Position numbers and translations under genes: made by a program
The notes under the pieces: model-generated
Seen by the model: only the letters and a program-made list of their open reading frames with translations
Databases searched by the model: none
Told to the model about the DNA's origin: nothing
Shown: positions 8,352-16,855 of the stretch, piece by piece
Layout of the letters: every line of letters begins with the position of its first letter
Position numbering within the stretch: the stretch's first letter is position 1
Source: JAWWPY01 sp964412845
GTDB taxonomy: Bacteria; Actinomycetota; Actinomycetes; Streptosporangiales; Streptosporangiaceae
Reading direction: 5' to 3'
Assembly (NCBI GenBank): GCA_964412845.1
Contig: CAYPQM010000069.1
Span: 1-34,517, forward strand
Length of the DNA stretch: 34,517 nt

Positions 8352-9169
8352 CCCGGCTCGCGGCGCAGATCATCGTCATCGCCAAGGCACCGGTGCCAGG
8401 CCAGGTCAAGACCCGGCTCACCCCGCCGTTCACCCCGCAGGAAGCAGCTCGGCTGGCTGAAGCCGCGCTCGCGGACACCTTGGACGCGGCGGCGCGTACC
8501 CCCTTCGCCCGCCGCGTCCTGGCGCTGGCCGGCGCGTCCGCCGCGCTGCGCGGCGCGTCCGCTGCCCAGCGCGGCCGGCGTGTGGCAGCCGCGCCGCGTA
8601 CCTCGGCTCTCCCCGGCGCGGGATGGCTGCCACCAGGATTCGAGGTAACCGGCCAGCGCGGCGACGGTCTGGATGAGCGGATCGCCGCAGCGCTCGATGA
8701 CGCTTACGCCCGGCTGCCCGTCCCGGTGGTCCTGGTAGGAATGGACACGCCCCAGGTAACCCCGGCGCTGCTGGAAAGCGTGACCCGCCCGCTCGCCCGC
8801 GGCGAGTCAGACGCCGTGTTCGGCCCGGCCCGGGACGGCGGCTTCTGGCTGCTCGGCCTGCGCCGGCCTGATCCCAGCCTGATCCTTGGCGTTCCCATGT
8901 CACAGACGCACACGGGCCGGGGACAGCTGGCCCGGTTGCTGCGGGCGGGGCTCAGCGTCCGCCTGGCGCCTGAGCTGATCGACGTGGACACGGCCGCCGA
9001 CGCGGACGAGGTCGCCGGGAAAGCACCAGACAGCCGGTTCGCGGCCACCCTGCGGAGCATGGGCAGCCGGCGGAACCTGGTCCGCCTGGATACGCCGGGC
9101 GAGCCGGCTGACCGAGCCGCCCGGCAGGCAACTGCAACCCCTATGGCGGGAGCTGGTTCGCCGCGGTGA
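8348..9169 (+). CDS. TIGR04282/DUF2064 glycosyltransferase-like protein
   Basis: A 273-residue nucleotidyltransferase/GT-A-like protein co-translated with the GT2 gene (ATGA). The family signature IIVIAKAPVPGQVKTRLTPP is at the N-terminus, and FGPARDGGFWLLGLRRP with the metal-site Asp is near residue 170. An Ala/Arg insertion (GASAALRGASAAQRG) between these looks like a slippage expansion. The family commonly sits beside GT2 and epimerase genes, as here. The C-terminal 29 bases overlap the convergent membrane protein gene. Confidence 0.85.
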   Translation: MTRLAAQIIVIAKAPVPGQVKTRLTPPFTPQEAARLAEAALADTLDAAARTPFARRVLALAGASAALRGASAAQRGRRVAAAPRTSALPGAGWLPPGFEVTGQRGDGLDERIAAALDDAYARLPVPVVLVGMDTPQVTPALLESVTRPLARGESDAVFGPARDGGFWLLGLRRPDPSLILGVPMSQTHTGRGQLARLLRAGLSVRLAPELIDVDTAADADEVAGKAPDSRFAATLRSMGSRRNLVRLDTPGEPADRAARQATATPMAGAGSPR

Positions 9170-9932
9170 GCCGGGCGGCCGGGCGCGCGGTATCCAGTTC
9201 GATGAGCCGGTAGCAGAGTTCCACCAGCACGAGCCCGAGAGCCGCTTCGACGAGAGCCTCGCCGATCCGGAATCCGGCGAACGCCAGCACCGCCGCAGTC
9301 GTGACCGGGTGCGGGAACGTGGCGGGGATCTGGCTGGCCGCACTCGTGGGCAGCGTCGCGAGCAGCACGACCGCCCAGAAGCGCTGCCGCACGAGGTGGA
9401 CGGACCTGCGCAAGGCCGCTACGGCCGGGCTGCTCTCGATCTCGATGACCGGTCCGACCACCGCGAGGAACGTGACCGCGATCAGCCCGGGGATCACCAG
9501 TGCGGCCAGTCCGATCCCCACGATCACCACCACCAGCAGGTCACCGCCGACCAGCCGCCGCCAGGGCAGCGTCCGCAGCACGTCGGTGACGGAGGCGCGC
9601 GGCCGGCCGTGGGATGCCTCGCCGACCAGCCGGCCCAGGAATCCCGCGAGCAGCACCACGCCAAGCAGGCTGACGCTCGACGTGCCGATCTCGGCGAGCA
9701 GGGACACGGGCAGGCTGGCCCCGTCCGTGAACGTGTGGATGATCGTCTCCGCCAAGGAGACAGCGGCGGACACCACGGCGGCGGCGACAATGATCCGCCC
9801 GGCGTTGCGCCAGCCGGCCCGCGCCGCTGCCGCGACCACCTCGCGGACCAGCGACGCTGGCCGCCCGGCCTCAGCGCCGCGCCGTGGGCGTCGGCTCACC
9901 AGGACCTCCGCTCCCCCCTGACGGAAGGTCAC
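9141..9932 (-). CDS. Polytopic membrane protein, glycerophosphodiesterase membrane-domain-like
   Basis: A 263-residue protein with about five hydrophobic segments. The segment GPVIEIESSPAVAALRRSVHLVRQRFW matches the conserved re-entrant motif (P-V-I-x-x-E ... A-L-x-R-S) that I know from the membrane domain of bacterial glycerophosphoryl diester phosphodiesterases and related DUFs. No catalytic domain is attached, so the role is unknown. It overlaps the convergent TIGR04282 gene by 29 bases. Confidence 0.72.
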   Translation of the reverse strand: MTFRQGGAEVLVSRRPRRGAEAGRPASLVREVVAAAARAGWRNAGRIIVAAAVVSAAVSLAETIIHTFTDGASLPVSLLAEIGTSSVSLLGVVLLAGFLGRLVGEASHGRPRASVTDVLRTLPWRRLVGGDLLVVVIVGIGLAALVIPGLIAVTFLAVVGPVIEIESSPAVAALRRSVHLVRQRFWAVVLLATLPTSAASQIPATFPHPVTTAAVLAFAGFRIGEALVEAALGLVLVELCYRLIELDTARPAARLTAANQLPP

Positions 9933-10037
9933 ATCATGGTAACGCGACTGGTGTTTTCACTGATCAGCGGCAGTGTGCGGGGGCCGAGAGCGGGCCGGGC
10001 GGCGATGGTTATCTGCCGCTCGCCATAGGCTTGGTTC

Positions 10038-10448
10038 ATGGCGGAAAGGAAACCGGGCTGGTTCGGCAGGCGACTCAATTCCCGGGCCCGCCGGGACTAT
10101 ATGCGGGTGCGCGAGCGGGACCTGGACACCCAGCGCCTGGCTGATGAGGGCCGGTACGGCGAGCTGGCCGACGCCCTCGGCCAGCTTGTCCGCGACTATG
10201 CGCGGCAGACCAGCATCGAGGGACATACCAGGAGTTCGCTGATGGCCTGGATCCGGCGCTGCGATGCGCTGATCCGGGCCGGGCGGCGGTCGCAGGCAAT
10301 AACTGAAGCGGGTGCGTTGAGAGGGATGCTCGTTCAGTACGAGGGCCCAGATGGTGAACTGGCCGGGATGCTGCAGCAGACGATCGCGGCCGCGACCAGG
10401 AAGCAGCTGGGATCAGCCAGCGACAGCCAGCAACCTCTGGCGTCCTGA
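10038..10448 (+). CDS. Small helical hypothetical protein
   Basis: A 136-residue soluble protein, basic at the N-terminus (MAERKPGWFGRRLNSRARRDYM). It is predicted almost entirely helical, with two TPR-like helix pairs (ADEGRYGELADALGQLVRDY and ALIRAGRRSQAITEAGALRGML). The family is not recognised. No operon partner: the next gene starts 127 bases downstream behind its own palindrome. Codon use is typical of the neighbours, so it is probably real. Confidence 0.6.
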   Translation: MAERKPGWFGRRLNSRARRDYMRVRERDLDTQRLADEGRYGELADALGQLVRDYARQTSIEGHTRSSLMAWIRRCDALIRAGRRSQAITEAGALRGMLVQYEGPDGELAGMLQQTIAAATRKQLGSASDSQQPLAS

Positions 10449-10554
10449 GCACCCATCCACACCCGGTAGTGCTGGCTTCACCGACTCCCGGGTAGTGACC
10501 TGCCGTTAGGCCGGGGCTGACACCCTTCTTTCGCAGCGGGCAGCAGCGAATAAT

Positions 10555-10570
10555 CACCTCTCAAGAGGTG
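10555..10570 (+). promoter_or_regulatory. 16-bp palindrome overlapping the ribosome binding site
   Basis: CACCTCTCAAGAGGTG is a perfect 7-bp inverted repeat around a 2-bp centre, ending four bases before the ATG at 10575 and containing the AGAGGTG part of the Shine-Dalgarno region. It could be an operator or an RBS-occluding hairpin for the kinase pair downstream. Confidence 0.55.
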
Positions 10571-10574
10571 AGAG

Positions 10575-12713
10575 ATGAAGCATGCCCCCTCTCCCGCTGC
10601 CGGAGCAGGCCGGCCAGTGGCAGCTTTCTGGCGCGCCTGGTCCATCTGGGTGCTCAGCGTCACCACGACCACGACGGCCCTCGTGTACCACATGCTGCAC
10701 CAGGCGTCAGCGGCACCCGATAGCCAGGGGGACGCGGCGAATGGCGTGTCCGGGGTCGTCTTTATCGCGGGCTTCGCCACCGTTGGCGCGCTGCTCGCGT
10801 GGAAGCGCGCGGCGAATCCCATCGGATGGCTCATGTCCGCCACCGGACTGTCGTACGCGGCGGGCTGCGTCGGGCTGTTCCTGGGCCACTTTCACCGGAC
10901 CCTGGCGCTATCGGCCTGGCTGGGGTGGACCTGGCTGTTCGGCCTCGGCCTCGCGGTGGTCGTGCTGCTCCTGTTCCCCACCGGGACGCTGCCGTCCCGC
11001 CGCTGGCGACCGGTGGCCTGGAGCGCCGCAGCCGGCCTGGCCGGATGGGTTCTCGGCAACGCCTTCGCCCCCACGATCATCACCGCAGGCCAGCCGACCG
11101 TGCTTAACCCGTTCAGCGCCGGAAAGCTCCTGGGGCCCATCTTCAAGATCTTGGCCGGGGGCGGCGCCGGGCTGATCGTCATCACCGGCCTGGCCGCCGT
11201 CGTCTCCCTGGTGTTCAGGTACCGGCACGCCCCGACGGTCGAGCGCGAGCAGCTGAAATGGCTTGTCTACGCGGCCGCGCTGATTGTCGCAGCACTGCTC
11301 GCCGAGCCGTTCTTCGAACGGCTCGTCGGGTCAGGCGCTGCGGCCAACAACCTGCAAAACGCGGTGAGCAGCGGATCGGTCGCTCTTGTCCCGTTCGCGA
11401 TCGGCGTCGCGATCTTCCGCTACCACCTCTACGACATCGAGCTGGTGATCAGCAAGACCCTCGTCTACGGGGCGCTGGCCGCATTCATCACCGGCGTCTA
11501 CGTCGCCATCGTGGTCGGCCTGGGGTCCCTGGCGGAGCAGCAGGCACGGCCCAGCCTCGGCCTGTCGCTGCTGGCCACCGCGATTGTCGCCGTCGCGTTC
11601 CAGCCGGTCCGGGAACGCGTTCAGCGGCTCGCCAACCGGCTCGTCTACGGGAGGCGGGCCACCCCCTACGAGGTGCTCTCGGAGTTCTCCGCGCGGATGG
11701 CCGGGACCAGCGCGGCTGGTGACCTGCTGCCCCGGATGGCGCGGATCCTGGCGGAGGGAACAGGTTCCGCCCGGGCTGACGTGTGGCTGAAAGTCGGGGA
11801 CATCTTCCGGGACGACGCCAGCTGGCCGCCGGGCGCGCCGCCGTATCCTGCGATCGGCGTGACAACTGGCGGCCCGCCCGCGCTCGCGGGTGCCGACCGG
11901 ATCCTGGCCGTGACGCACCGCGGCGAGGTGCTGGGTGCCTTGTCGGTGTCCAAGCGTCCCGGAGAACCGCTCACGCCGACCGAGCACAAGCTGCTCGCCG
12001 ACCTCGCCGCCCAGGCCGGGCTGCTGCTCAGGAACGTCGGGCTGCGAGAGCAGTTGCTGGCCCGGCTGGAGCAGATCAGGGTTTCCCGGCAGCGCCTCGT
12101 AGCGGCCCAGGACGAGGAGCGGCGCCGGATCGAGCGCAACATCCACGACGGAGCCCAGCAGCAACTCGTGGCGCTGGCCATCAAGCTGACCCTCACTGAA
12201 TCCCTGATCGGCACCGACCCGGACGGTGAGCGGGAACTGCTGGCCGAACTTCGCCAGGAAGCAGCCGGCGCGGCGTCAGATCTCCGGGATCTCGCCCGCG
12301 GCATCTATCCCCCGCTGCTGGCGGGCGAGGGCCTGGTCTCCGCTTTGCAGGCGCAGGTCAAGAAGTCGCCCGTGCCGACCGCCGTGACCGCTGGCGGCAT
12401 CGGCCGCTTCCGGCAGGACGTCGAGGCCGTGGTTTACTTCTGCGTCCTTGAGGCTCTGCAGAACGTCACGAAGTACGCGCGCGCCAGCTGTGCTCGGGTG
12501 CGCCTGGAAGCCTCCGGGGATGACCTGGAGTTCGAGGTCATGGACGACGGGGCTGGCTTCGACCCGGGCACCAAGGGATACGGAACGGGCCTGCAGGGGA
12601 TGGCGGACCGGCTGCATGCGGTCGGCGGCACCCTCGATGTGCGGACGTCACCAGGCAGCGGCACGGTCGTCCTGGGCCGGCTGCACAGCCGTGCCCTGGA
12701 GGCAGGCGGGTGA
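10575..12713 (+). CDS. NarL-type membrane sensor histidine kinase
   Basis: A 712-residue kinase. The N-terminal ~300 residues hold about eight hydrophobic helices; a GAF-like sensor region follows (about residues 370-490), then a HisKA_3 dimerisation domain with the phospho-acceptor His524 in RRIERNIHDGAQQQLVALAIKL and a HATPase_c domain with DDGAGFDPG and GTGLQGMADRL. This architecture belongs to kinases that phosphorylate LuxR/NarL-type regulators, but no such regulator is encoded in the window. The last codon overlaps the start of a second, closely related kinase (GTGA), so both are made from one mRNA. Confidence 0.9.
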   Translation: MKHAPSPAAGAGRPVAAFWRAWSIWVLSVTTTTTALVYHMLHQASAAPDSQGDAANGVSGVVFIAGFATVGALLAWKRAANPIGWLMSATGLSYAAGCVGLFLGHFHRTLALSAWLGWTWLFGLGLAVVVLLLFPTGTLPSRRWRPVAWSAAAGLAGWVLGNAFAPTIITAGQPTVLNPFSAGKLLGPIFKILAGGGAGLIVITGLAAVVSLVFRYRHAPTVEREQLKWLVYAAALIVAALLAEPFFERLVGSGAAANNLQNAVSSGSVALVPFAIGVAIFRYHLYDIELVISKTLVYGALAAFITGVYVAIVVGLGSLAEQQARPSLGLSLLATAIVAVAFQPVRERVQRLANRLVYGRRATPYEVLSEFSARMAGTSAAGDLLPRMARILAEGTGSARADVWLKVGDIFRDDASWPPGAPPYPAIGVTTGGPPALAGADRILAVTHRGEVLGALSVSKRPGEPLTPTEHKLLADLAAQAGLLLRNVGLREQLLARLEQIRVSRQRLVAAQDEERRRIERNIHDGAQQQLVALAIKLTLTESLIGTDPDGERELLAELRQEAAGAASDLRDLARGIYPPLLAGEGLVSALQAQVKKSPVPTAVTAGGIGRFRQDVEAVVYFCVLEALQNVTKYARASCARVRLEASGDDLEFEVMDDGAGFDPGTKGYGTGLQGMADRLHAVGGTLDVRTSPGSGTVVLGRLHSRALEAGG

Positions 12714-14080
12714 CCCGGCCGGCAGTCATCAGCAACACCATCGTCTACGGCTCGCTGGCGGCGTTCATCACCACGGTGTACGTCGCCATCGTGGCCGGGA
12801 TCGGCTCGCTGGGCTCCTCGCCGGCCAGCGGAAGCGGATCGCGGCCGAATCTGGGACTGTCCATCCTGGCCACCGCGGTGGTCGCAGTGGCCTTCCAGCC
12901 GGTCAGGGAACGAATGCAGCGTCTGGCCAACCGGGTGGTGTACGGCCAGCGGGCCACCCCTTACGAGGCACTTAGCCAGCTCGCCGGGCAAGTAGGCGCG
13001 ACCTACGCGGTCGAGGACCTCCTCCCCCGGCTGGCCCGGATCCTGGCCGACGGAACGGGCGCTGAGCGCGCTGACGTGTGGCTGAAGATCGGCCAGGAAC
13101 TTCGGGTCGAGGCATCCTGGCCGCCGGGCACCGGGGCCCTGGACGGCTGGGGCCCCGGCATCAGGCCTTCCGACGGCTCGGCCCCGGACACCAGGCCCCC
13201 GGGCACGGGGCGATCGCGGCGGATTGTCTTCATGGATGGCCCGGAGCCGGCAATTGACGCGGCCGACCGGTTCACCCTGGTGCGCCATGAGGGCGAAGTG
13301 CTCGGCGCACTGTCCGTCTCGAAGCGGCCGGGGACGAGCCTCACGCCGGCGGAGGACAAGCTCGTGTCCGATCTCGGGACTCAAGCGGGCCTGATCCTGC
13401 GCAACGTGGGGCTCACCGAGCAACTGCTGGTGAGGCTGGCCGAACTCCGGGCGTCCCGGCTGCGGATCGTCGCCGCGCAAGACGACCAGCGGCGCCGGAT
13501 CGAACGTGACATTCACGATGGTGCCCAGCAGCAACTGCTTGGCATCGCGGCCAAGCTGGAGCTCGCCGAGTCCATGGCTGGTCAGGCCGAGGAGCGGGAG
13601 CGGGCCATGATCGCGCAGCTCAAGGAGGACACCCGGGGCGCACTTGAGACACTGCGGGAACTGGCCCGCGGCATCTATCCGCCGCTGCTCGCCGACCAGG
13701 GGCTGACGGCGGCCATAGGGGCCCAGGTGAGGAAGGCGGCCATGCCGGTCGAACTCGACGCCGATGGGATCGGCCGGTATCCGGAGGAGATCGAGACCGC
13801 CATCTATTTCTGCTGTGTCGAGGCCCTGCAGAATGCGGCCAAGCACGCGAAACCGTCGAGGGTGCGGGTCCGCCTGGCTGGTTCCGGCGGCGAGGTTTCG
13901 TTCGCGGTGCAGGACGACGGACCCGGCTTCGACCGGGATTCCACGCCGGGCCGCTCGGGGCTGCAGCATATGAGCGATCGCCTCGCCGCACTCGGCGGCT
14001 CCCTGGAGATCGACACTCGCGCCGGTTCAGGGACAACAGTCGCGGGCCGGATCCCGCTCCCCGGCGAGGGCGCGCCCTAG
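12710..14080 (+). CDS. Second NarL-type histidine kinase, N-terminally truncated paralogue
   Basis: A 456-residue kinase starting in GTGA overlap with the first. From its fourth residue it is collinear with residues ~290 onward of the upstream kinase: ISNTIVYGSLAAFITTVYVAIVAGIGSLG here against ISKTLVYGALAAFITGVYVAIVVGLGSLA there, then matching GAF, HisKA_3 (His in RDIHDGAQQQLLGIAAKL) and HATPase_c (DDGPGFDRD, GLQHMSDRL) parts. It retains only the last transmembrane helix. Family knowledge suggests HisKA_3 proteins dimerise, so a heterodimer with the upstream kinase is plausible. Its GAF region carries a proline/glycine-rich insert absent from the first copy. The stop shares three bases with the convergent YihY gene. 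Confidence 0.88.
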   Translation: MTRPAVISNTIVYGSLAAFITTVYVAIVAGIGSLGSSPASGSGSRPNLGLSILATAVVAVAFQPVRERMQRLANRVVYGQRATPYEALSQLAGQVGATYAVEDLLPRLARILADGTGAERADVWLKIGQELRVEASWPPGTGALDGWGPGIRPSDGSAPDTRPPGTGRSRRIVFMDGPEPAIDAADRFTLVRHEGEVLGALSVSKRPGTSLTPAEDKLVSDLGTQAGLILRNVGLTEQLLVRLAELRASRLRIVAAQDDQRRRIERDIHDGAQQQLLGIAAKLELAESMAGQAEERERAMIAQLKEDTRGALETLRELARGIYPPLLADQGLTAAIGAQVRKAAMPVELDADGIGRYPEEIETAIYFCCVEALQNAAKHAKPSRVRVRLAGSGGEVSFAVQDDGPGFDRDSTPGRSGLQHMSDRLAALGGSLEIDTRAGSGTTVAGRIPLPGEGAP

Positions 14081-15165
14081 GCGGTCGGCTGCGACCTCCG
14101 CTTCTTCTTTTTCTTCTGGAGCCTGCGGCGATCGCGAAGCTTGACGTACGGCTCCTGCCCGAGCGGAATACCGGCCGCGACGGCACGGCCGCGCTCGAGT
14201 TCCGCGTCGAACTCCGCTCCGAGCAGGATCACGAGGTTGGTGACCCACAGCCAGACCAGGAAGATGATCACCGCGGCGAGGCTGCCGTAGGTCTTGTTGT
14301 AGCTGCCGAAGTTCGCCACGTAGACGGCGAACAGGCCGGACGCGATCAGCCACCCGATGACCGCGATAACTGCCCCGGGGCTGACCCAGCGGAATCCTCG
14401 TTTCGCGTTCGGCGCCACCCAGTAGAGGATCGCGATCATCAGGCTGACGATGATCAGCAGCACCGGCCATTTCGCGATGTCCCAGATGGTTACGCCGGCC
14501 GATCCGATACCGAGGATCTCGCCCACGTGGCGGGCCAGGCCGCCGGTGACGACGACCATGACCGCGCCGAGGACCAGCATGACCATGACGACCAGCGTGA
14601 CGCCAATGCGGATCGGCGTGGTCTTCCAGAAGGGCCTGCCTTCCGGGACGTCATAGATGGCGTTGGAGGCGCGCATGAACGCGGCAATGTAGCCGGATGC
14701 CGACCAGAGGGCTCCGGCGAGCCCGGCGATCGCGATGATGCCCGCACTCGTGTGGCCCTTCTGGAGATTCGCCACCGCGGCTACGAAGATCTGCCTGACC
14801 GCGCCCGGGGCCGCGTGGCCAAGGTTGGTGATCAGCGGCTGGGTGGCTGATTTTCCGATCAGCCCCAGCAGCGACACCACGACCATCAGGCCAGGGAAGA
14901 TGGACAGCACGCCGTAGTACGTCAGCGTTGCGGCGCGGTCAGTCAGGGCGTCATTGCCGAATTCGCGGATGGTGCGCTTGCCCGCAGCCAGCCACGAGCC
15001 GGCGGGCATATCCGTAGGGCTGGCGGCCACATCCGGGCCGGCGGCCACATCCGGGCCGCCGTCCACATCAGTAGCGTTGGCGGGCCCCTCCGGGCCCGAA
15101 TCCCCCGGAACGGCTTGAGCATCCGCACGGGCGGCGCGCGGGGATGCGGGCGTCGGCTCAGTCAC
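14077..15165 (-). CDS. YihY/BrkB-family inner membrane protein
   Basis: A 362-residue protein from the GTG at 15165 (MTEPTPASPRAARADA); a frame extension to 15207 exists but overlaps the upstream gene more deeply. After a Pro/Ala/Asp-rich disordered N-terminus there are six helices; the conserved LTYYGVLSIFPGLMVVVSLLGL marks the YihY fold. The C-terminal tail is strongly basic (LQKKKKKRRSQ). Despite the old name RNase BN, the family has no demonstrated RNase activity. It is third in a co-oriented run DUF3618-DUF4235-YihY with overlapping ends, a group often seen in actinobacteria and associated with envelope or osmotic stress. It overlaps the convergent kinase stop by four bases. Confidence 0.86.
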   Translation of the reverse strand: MTEPTPASPRAARADAQAVPGDSGPEGPANATDVDGGPDVAAGPDVAASPTDMPAGSWLAAGKRTIREFGNDALTDRAATLTYYGVLSIFPGLMVVVSLLGLIGKSATQPLITNLGHAAPGAVRQIFVAAVANLQKGHTSAGIIAIAGLAGALWSASGYIAAFMRASNAIYDVPEGRPFWKTTPIRIGVTLVVMVMLVLGAVMVVVTGGLARHVGEILGIGSAGVTIWDIAKWPVLLIIVSLMIAILYWVAPNAKRGFRWVSPGAVIAVIGWLIASGLFAVYVANFGSYNKTYGSLAAVIIFLVWLWVTNLVILLGAEFDAELERGRAVAAGIPLGQEPYVKLRDRRRLQKKKKKRRSQPTA

Positions 15166-15421
15166 CGGCCTGCGATCCCGCCAGCTTGCGAGCGCCCTGG
15201 GCGGCACTACGGTCCACGGCCGCTTTCACTACCGCGAATACCGCACCCTGGAGGGCGGCGGCCGGCAGGACTTCTTTCCAGCTGCGCTCCAGGTCGGTCG
15301 CCTCCGGGGTCTCATCCTCACCGGCGATGAGTTTCCACACCTGCTTGAACACGGCTCCGGCGAGCATCCCGCTGGCCACGCTGAGGATGAGACCAGATGC
15401 TTTGACAGACAGTTTTTTCAT
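15158..15421 (-). CDS. DUF4235 small membrane protein
   Basis: An 87-residue protein with a hydrophobic segment at about 9-27 followed by FKQVWKLIAGEDETPEATDLERSWKEVLPAAALQGAVFAVVKAAVDR, the characteristic DUF4235 core, and a second amphipathic or membrane helix. It starts in ATGA overlap with DUF3618 and ends inside the YihY start. Function is unknown. Tight coupling with DUF3618 suggests a membrane complex. Confidence 0.85.
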   Translation of the reverse strand: MKKLSVKASGLILSVASGMLAGAVFKQVWKLIAGEDETPEATDLERSWKEVLPAAALQGAVFAVVKAAVDRSAAQGARKLAGSQAGD

Positions 15422-15810
15422 CGCCGCTTGATCGCCCTCGTCAGCCAGATTCCAGCGAGCAGCACTGCCCCCGCCCCCACCGCGTACGGCACGGGCCGCT
15501 CCCGGGCGGCGCGGGCGACCTGCGCTGTCTTGGCCGTCAGTTGCTGCCTGAAGTTCCCCGTCCGGTCCGCGATCTTGTCCGTGACTTCGCCCGTCACGCC
15601 GGTGAGCTTGGTCGTGACCTCGCCCGTCACGCCCGTGAGCTTGTCCGTGACTTCGCCCGTCACAGCCGCGATCCGGTTCTTCACCTGGCCGGCCTTGTCC
15701 CGGGCGCGGGCGGTAACGTCCAGCTTCGCGCTCAGTGCCTCGACGGTTTCACCCAGGCGTTCCCGGGTGCGCTCGATGTCCTCGGCCAGCGCCTGTGGGT
15801 CAGTGGTCAT
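15418..15810 (-). CDS. DUF3618 membrane-anchored coiled-coil protein
   Basis: A 130-residue protein opening with DIERTRERLGETVEALSAKLDV, the DUF3618 signature, then a tandem repeat VTGEVTDKLTG / VTGEVTTKLTG / VTGEVTDKIAD (about residues 50-80) of an apolipophorin-like amphipathic character, and a single C-terminal transmembrane helix (YAVGAGAVLLAGIWLTRAI) with a basic end. It leads the three-gene operon. The repeats are nearly identical at DNA level (about 15590-15665), indicating recent slippage. Confidence 0.86.
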   Translation of the reverse strand: MTTDPQALAEDIERTRERLGETVEALSAKLDVTARARDKAGQVKNRIAAVTGEVTDKLTGVTGEVTTKLTGVTGEVTDKIADRTGNFRQQLTAKTAQVARAARERPVPYAVGAGAVLLAGIWLTRAIKRR

Positions 15811-16039
15811 CGGTGTGCCCTTTCTCGGCCGGGTGGCTGGCTGGGAAGCCTGGGTCCCTCGTAGGCGTGATGGCTACCCGGCATGCACCCGGGCTAACAG
15901 GAATGCGCGGACGAAAGTTGGCGGACTGTGTTCGGGGCCTGGCCGTAGGCAACTTTCTTCAGGTAGCGGGCTAGTTTTCCGAGGTGGGCGCCCGGCGCGC
16001 CGTAACCGGCTGGAAACATCCAGTCGGCACGATAGAGGG
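15811..16039. other. Divergent intergenic region
   Basis: About 230 bases between the DUF3618 start (minus strand) and the transglutaminase start (plus strand). It must contain both promoters, but I see no box pair or palindrome convincing enough to name. The plus-strand transglutaminase frame stays open back to 15428 without coding character. Confidence 0.5.
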
Positions 16040-16855
16040 ATGGCGCCACGGCAGATCCGGATCGGATGCGAATTCACCTATGTGGCTGAAGTGGACACTC
16101 CGGTGATCTTCCAGGTGCAGCCAGGCGAGGCCCCGTTTATTACCCTGCAGTGTCCGCGCTGGTCGTCCGAGCCGCCGATGGCGGTCCGCGGCTACACCGA
16201 TCTGTACGGCAACCCGTGTGCCCGCGCGGTGCTCCCCACTGGCCGGTCCAGCTTGCGGTGGAACGCCGTGGCTGCCGTCCCGGACGCCACGGAGGACGCC
16301 GACGAGAGCGCGCCGGAACGCACGCCCGATGACCTGCCCGACGACACGTTGATCTACATCCTGCCCAGCCGCTACTGCCTGCCCGACGTGCTCGCCGACG
16401 AGGCGTGGGCCCGCTTCGGCGGCATTCCGCCGGGATACGGCCGGGTCCAGGTGATCAGCGGCTACGTGCACGACCACCTCACGTTCCAGTACGGCAGCAC
16501 GGACGCCCTGACGACCGCGGCGGATGTCAATGCGGCCGGACGGGGGGTCTGCCGTGACTTCACCCACCTGGCGATCTCGTTCTGCCGGGCACTGAACATC
16601 CCGGCCCGCTATGTTTTCGGATACTTGCCGGATCTTGACGTTCCGCCAGATCCGGCGCCGATGGACTTCGCGGCCTGGATGGAAGTGTGGCTCGGTGACC
16701 GGTGGTGGACCTTCGACCCGCGCAACAACATGCGCCGTAAAGGGCGCATCGTGATCGGCCGGGGCCGCGACGCGTCGGACGTGGCCATGGCCACAACGTT
16801 CGGCGGCCCGCTGCTGGAAACCATGGTGGTACACGCCGAGGAAGCGACCGGATGA
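16040..16855 (+). CDS. Transglutaminase-like protein lacking the usual His
   Basis: I choose the ATG at 16040 (MAPRQIRIGCEFTYVAE, 271 residues). An N-terminal beta domain precedes a transglutaminase core with Cys171 in GRGVCRDFTHLAISFCRALNIPARY and the Asp region in WWTFDPRNN. Where papain-like transglutaminases have His-Ala-Trp, this protein reads DFAAWMEVWLG, Ala211 replacing His; I recall that a bacterial subgroup has this variation, so it may use another residue or be non-catalytic. The gene is translationally coupled (ATGA) to a second transglutaminase with an intact triad. Confidence 0.83.
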   Translation: MAPRQIRIGCEFTYVAEVDTPVIFQVQPGEAPFITLQCPRWSSEPPMAVRGYTDLYGNPCARAVLPTGRSSLRWNAVAAVPDATEDADESAPERTPDDLPDDTLIYILPSRYCLPDVLADEAWARFGGIPPGYGRVQVISGYVHDHLTFQYGSTDALTTAADVNAAGRGVCRDFTHLAISFCRALNIPARYVFGYLPDLDVPPDPAPMDFAAWMEVWLGDRWWTFDPRNNMRRKGRIVIGRGRDASDVAMATTFGGPLLETMVVHAEEATG

